Source: Scylla paramamosain (taxonomy: Eukaryota; Arthropoda; Malacostraca; Decapoda; Portunidae). From it: DNA of 64,000 nt. Both the position numbers and the translations under genes were made by a program. The DNA is taken from positions 10,033,001-10,097,000 of the forward strand of contig NC_087178.1 in the NCBI RefSeq assembly GCF_035594125.1, in the 5' to 3' direction. The notes under the pieces were generated by a model, which saw only the letters and a program-made list of their open reading frames with translations, made no database searches and was not told the DNA's origin. How positions within the stretch are numbered: the first letter of the stretch is position 1; every line of letters starts with the position of its first letter. This document shows positions 63,601-64,000 of this stretch, piece after piece.

Positions 63601-64000
63601 AAAAAACCCGAAAATTGATGCAAAGCACTCTATATTGCGAAACAAAAGGACATTGCAAGAAAAGTGTATAATGAATGTTTTATAGTTCAAAAGAACAACA
63701 AGGCAAAAAACGCAAAATCTCGTGTATATGGAGAGGTTTCCTAGATACTAAAATGCTAAAACTCGTGTATAACATTCCTAATTGAGAAACAGAACAACCT
63801 TAATAAATGTGTGTATTTTGAGTGCTTTTCACATTCTTAGTTACCAAAACCCTAAATTGCATGCGAAAATAGATTTGTGGGAAAAATAATGACTTTACCA
63901 GAAAAGTGTCTTCTGAGTGTTTTTCAGCGTGATAGGCAATAAAGCACTAAAAAAGAGGGCAATCACATTACATTGGAATAAAACCAATTTTTAACAAGAA
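60643..64000 (-). repeat. Family B higher-order array, reverse orientation (block B4, right part, cut by window edge)
   Basis: B1 ends lie at 60908, 62007 and 63065 (1099 and 1058 bp). The first part matches 40606-41580 directly. From about 61490 the array continues like 34050 onward, keeping the sequence that is deleted at 41580. The module 61700-63000, with its double B5 section and shortened B8, matches 34200-35600 directly and 24000-25250 and 30850-32350 inverted. It runs off the right edge. No gene seen. Confidence 0.8.

Noticed and set aside
1..64000. Possible CRISPR array, because of regularly spaced short repeats
   Set aside because: The intervals between conserved boxes are themselves homologous repeats, not unique spacers, and the period of 85-97 bp with higher-order structure is that of a eukaryotic satellite.
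1..64000. CENP-B box in the monomer
   Set aside because: The fixed core of the CENP-B box (TTCG....A..CGGG) was not found in the units read. The GC-rich half is absent.

Overview
This 64 kb window is almost wholly non-coding satellite DNA from a eukaryote. It is AT-rich. From end to end it consists of a diverged monomer of about 85-97 bp, recognisable by boxes such as GTAATGT, GCATGC, TTTAGCGTTTTGGTACCTAA and CTCAAAAACACTC. I found no protein-coding gene, rRNA, tRNA, transposon or CRISPR array. The many open frames (up to 178 codons) are repeat translations on both strands, interrupted about once per monomer or two. The only independent taxonomic clue is an interstitial run of eight TTAGG units at 15374-15413. 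TTAGG is the usual arthropod telomere unit, so an arthropod is the best guess, but the clue is weak.

The monomers form two higher-order families. Family A is a pentamer (types A1-A5, about 445-500 bp). Family B is a unit of about 1.09 kb whose ten sections repeat the A1-A5 order twice, with extra sequence in both A5-type sections. B therefore looks like a doubled and enlarged A pentamer.

Layout, where '+' means the CTCAAAAACACTC box reads on the given strand: A(-) 1-1045; A(+) 1046-5420; A(-) 5421-8500; B(-) 8501-11172; A(+) 11173-15373; TTAGG 15374-15413; A(-) 15414-16008; B(+) 16009-33360 with a small flip at 25804-26236; a rearranged centre 33361-33979; B(-) 33980-45782 with a flip at 40170-40605; A(+) 45783-47040; A(-) 47041-50661; B(+) 50662-52560; A(+) 52561-55625; A(-) 55626-56145; B(-) 56146-64000 with a flip at 60171-60642. 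Boundaries are good to about 20 bp.

These blocks make one giant imperfect palindrome. Its arms run from about 4.9 kb to the centre near 33.2-33.9 kb and back out to about 56.14 kb. Family switches, orientation switches, unit-length irregularities and small deletions are mirrored in order. The arms then diverged by a 709 bp tandem duplication, a 1.16 kb tandem duplication, a difference of about 4.9 kb in B-unit number, a 133 bp inverted insertion, and a loss of about 1.26 kb in the left arm whose junction is filled by the TTAGG run. That last event, with the palindrome itself, is the most interesting content of the window.
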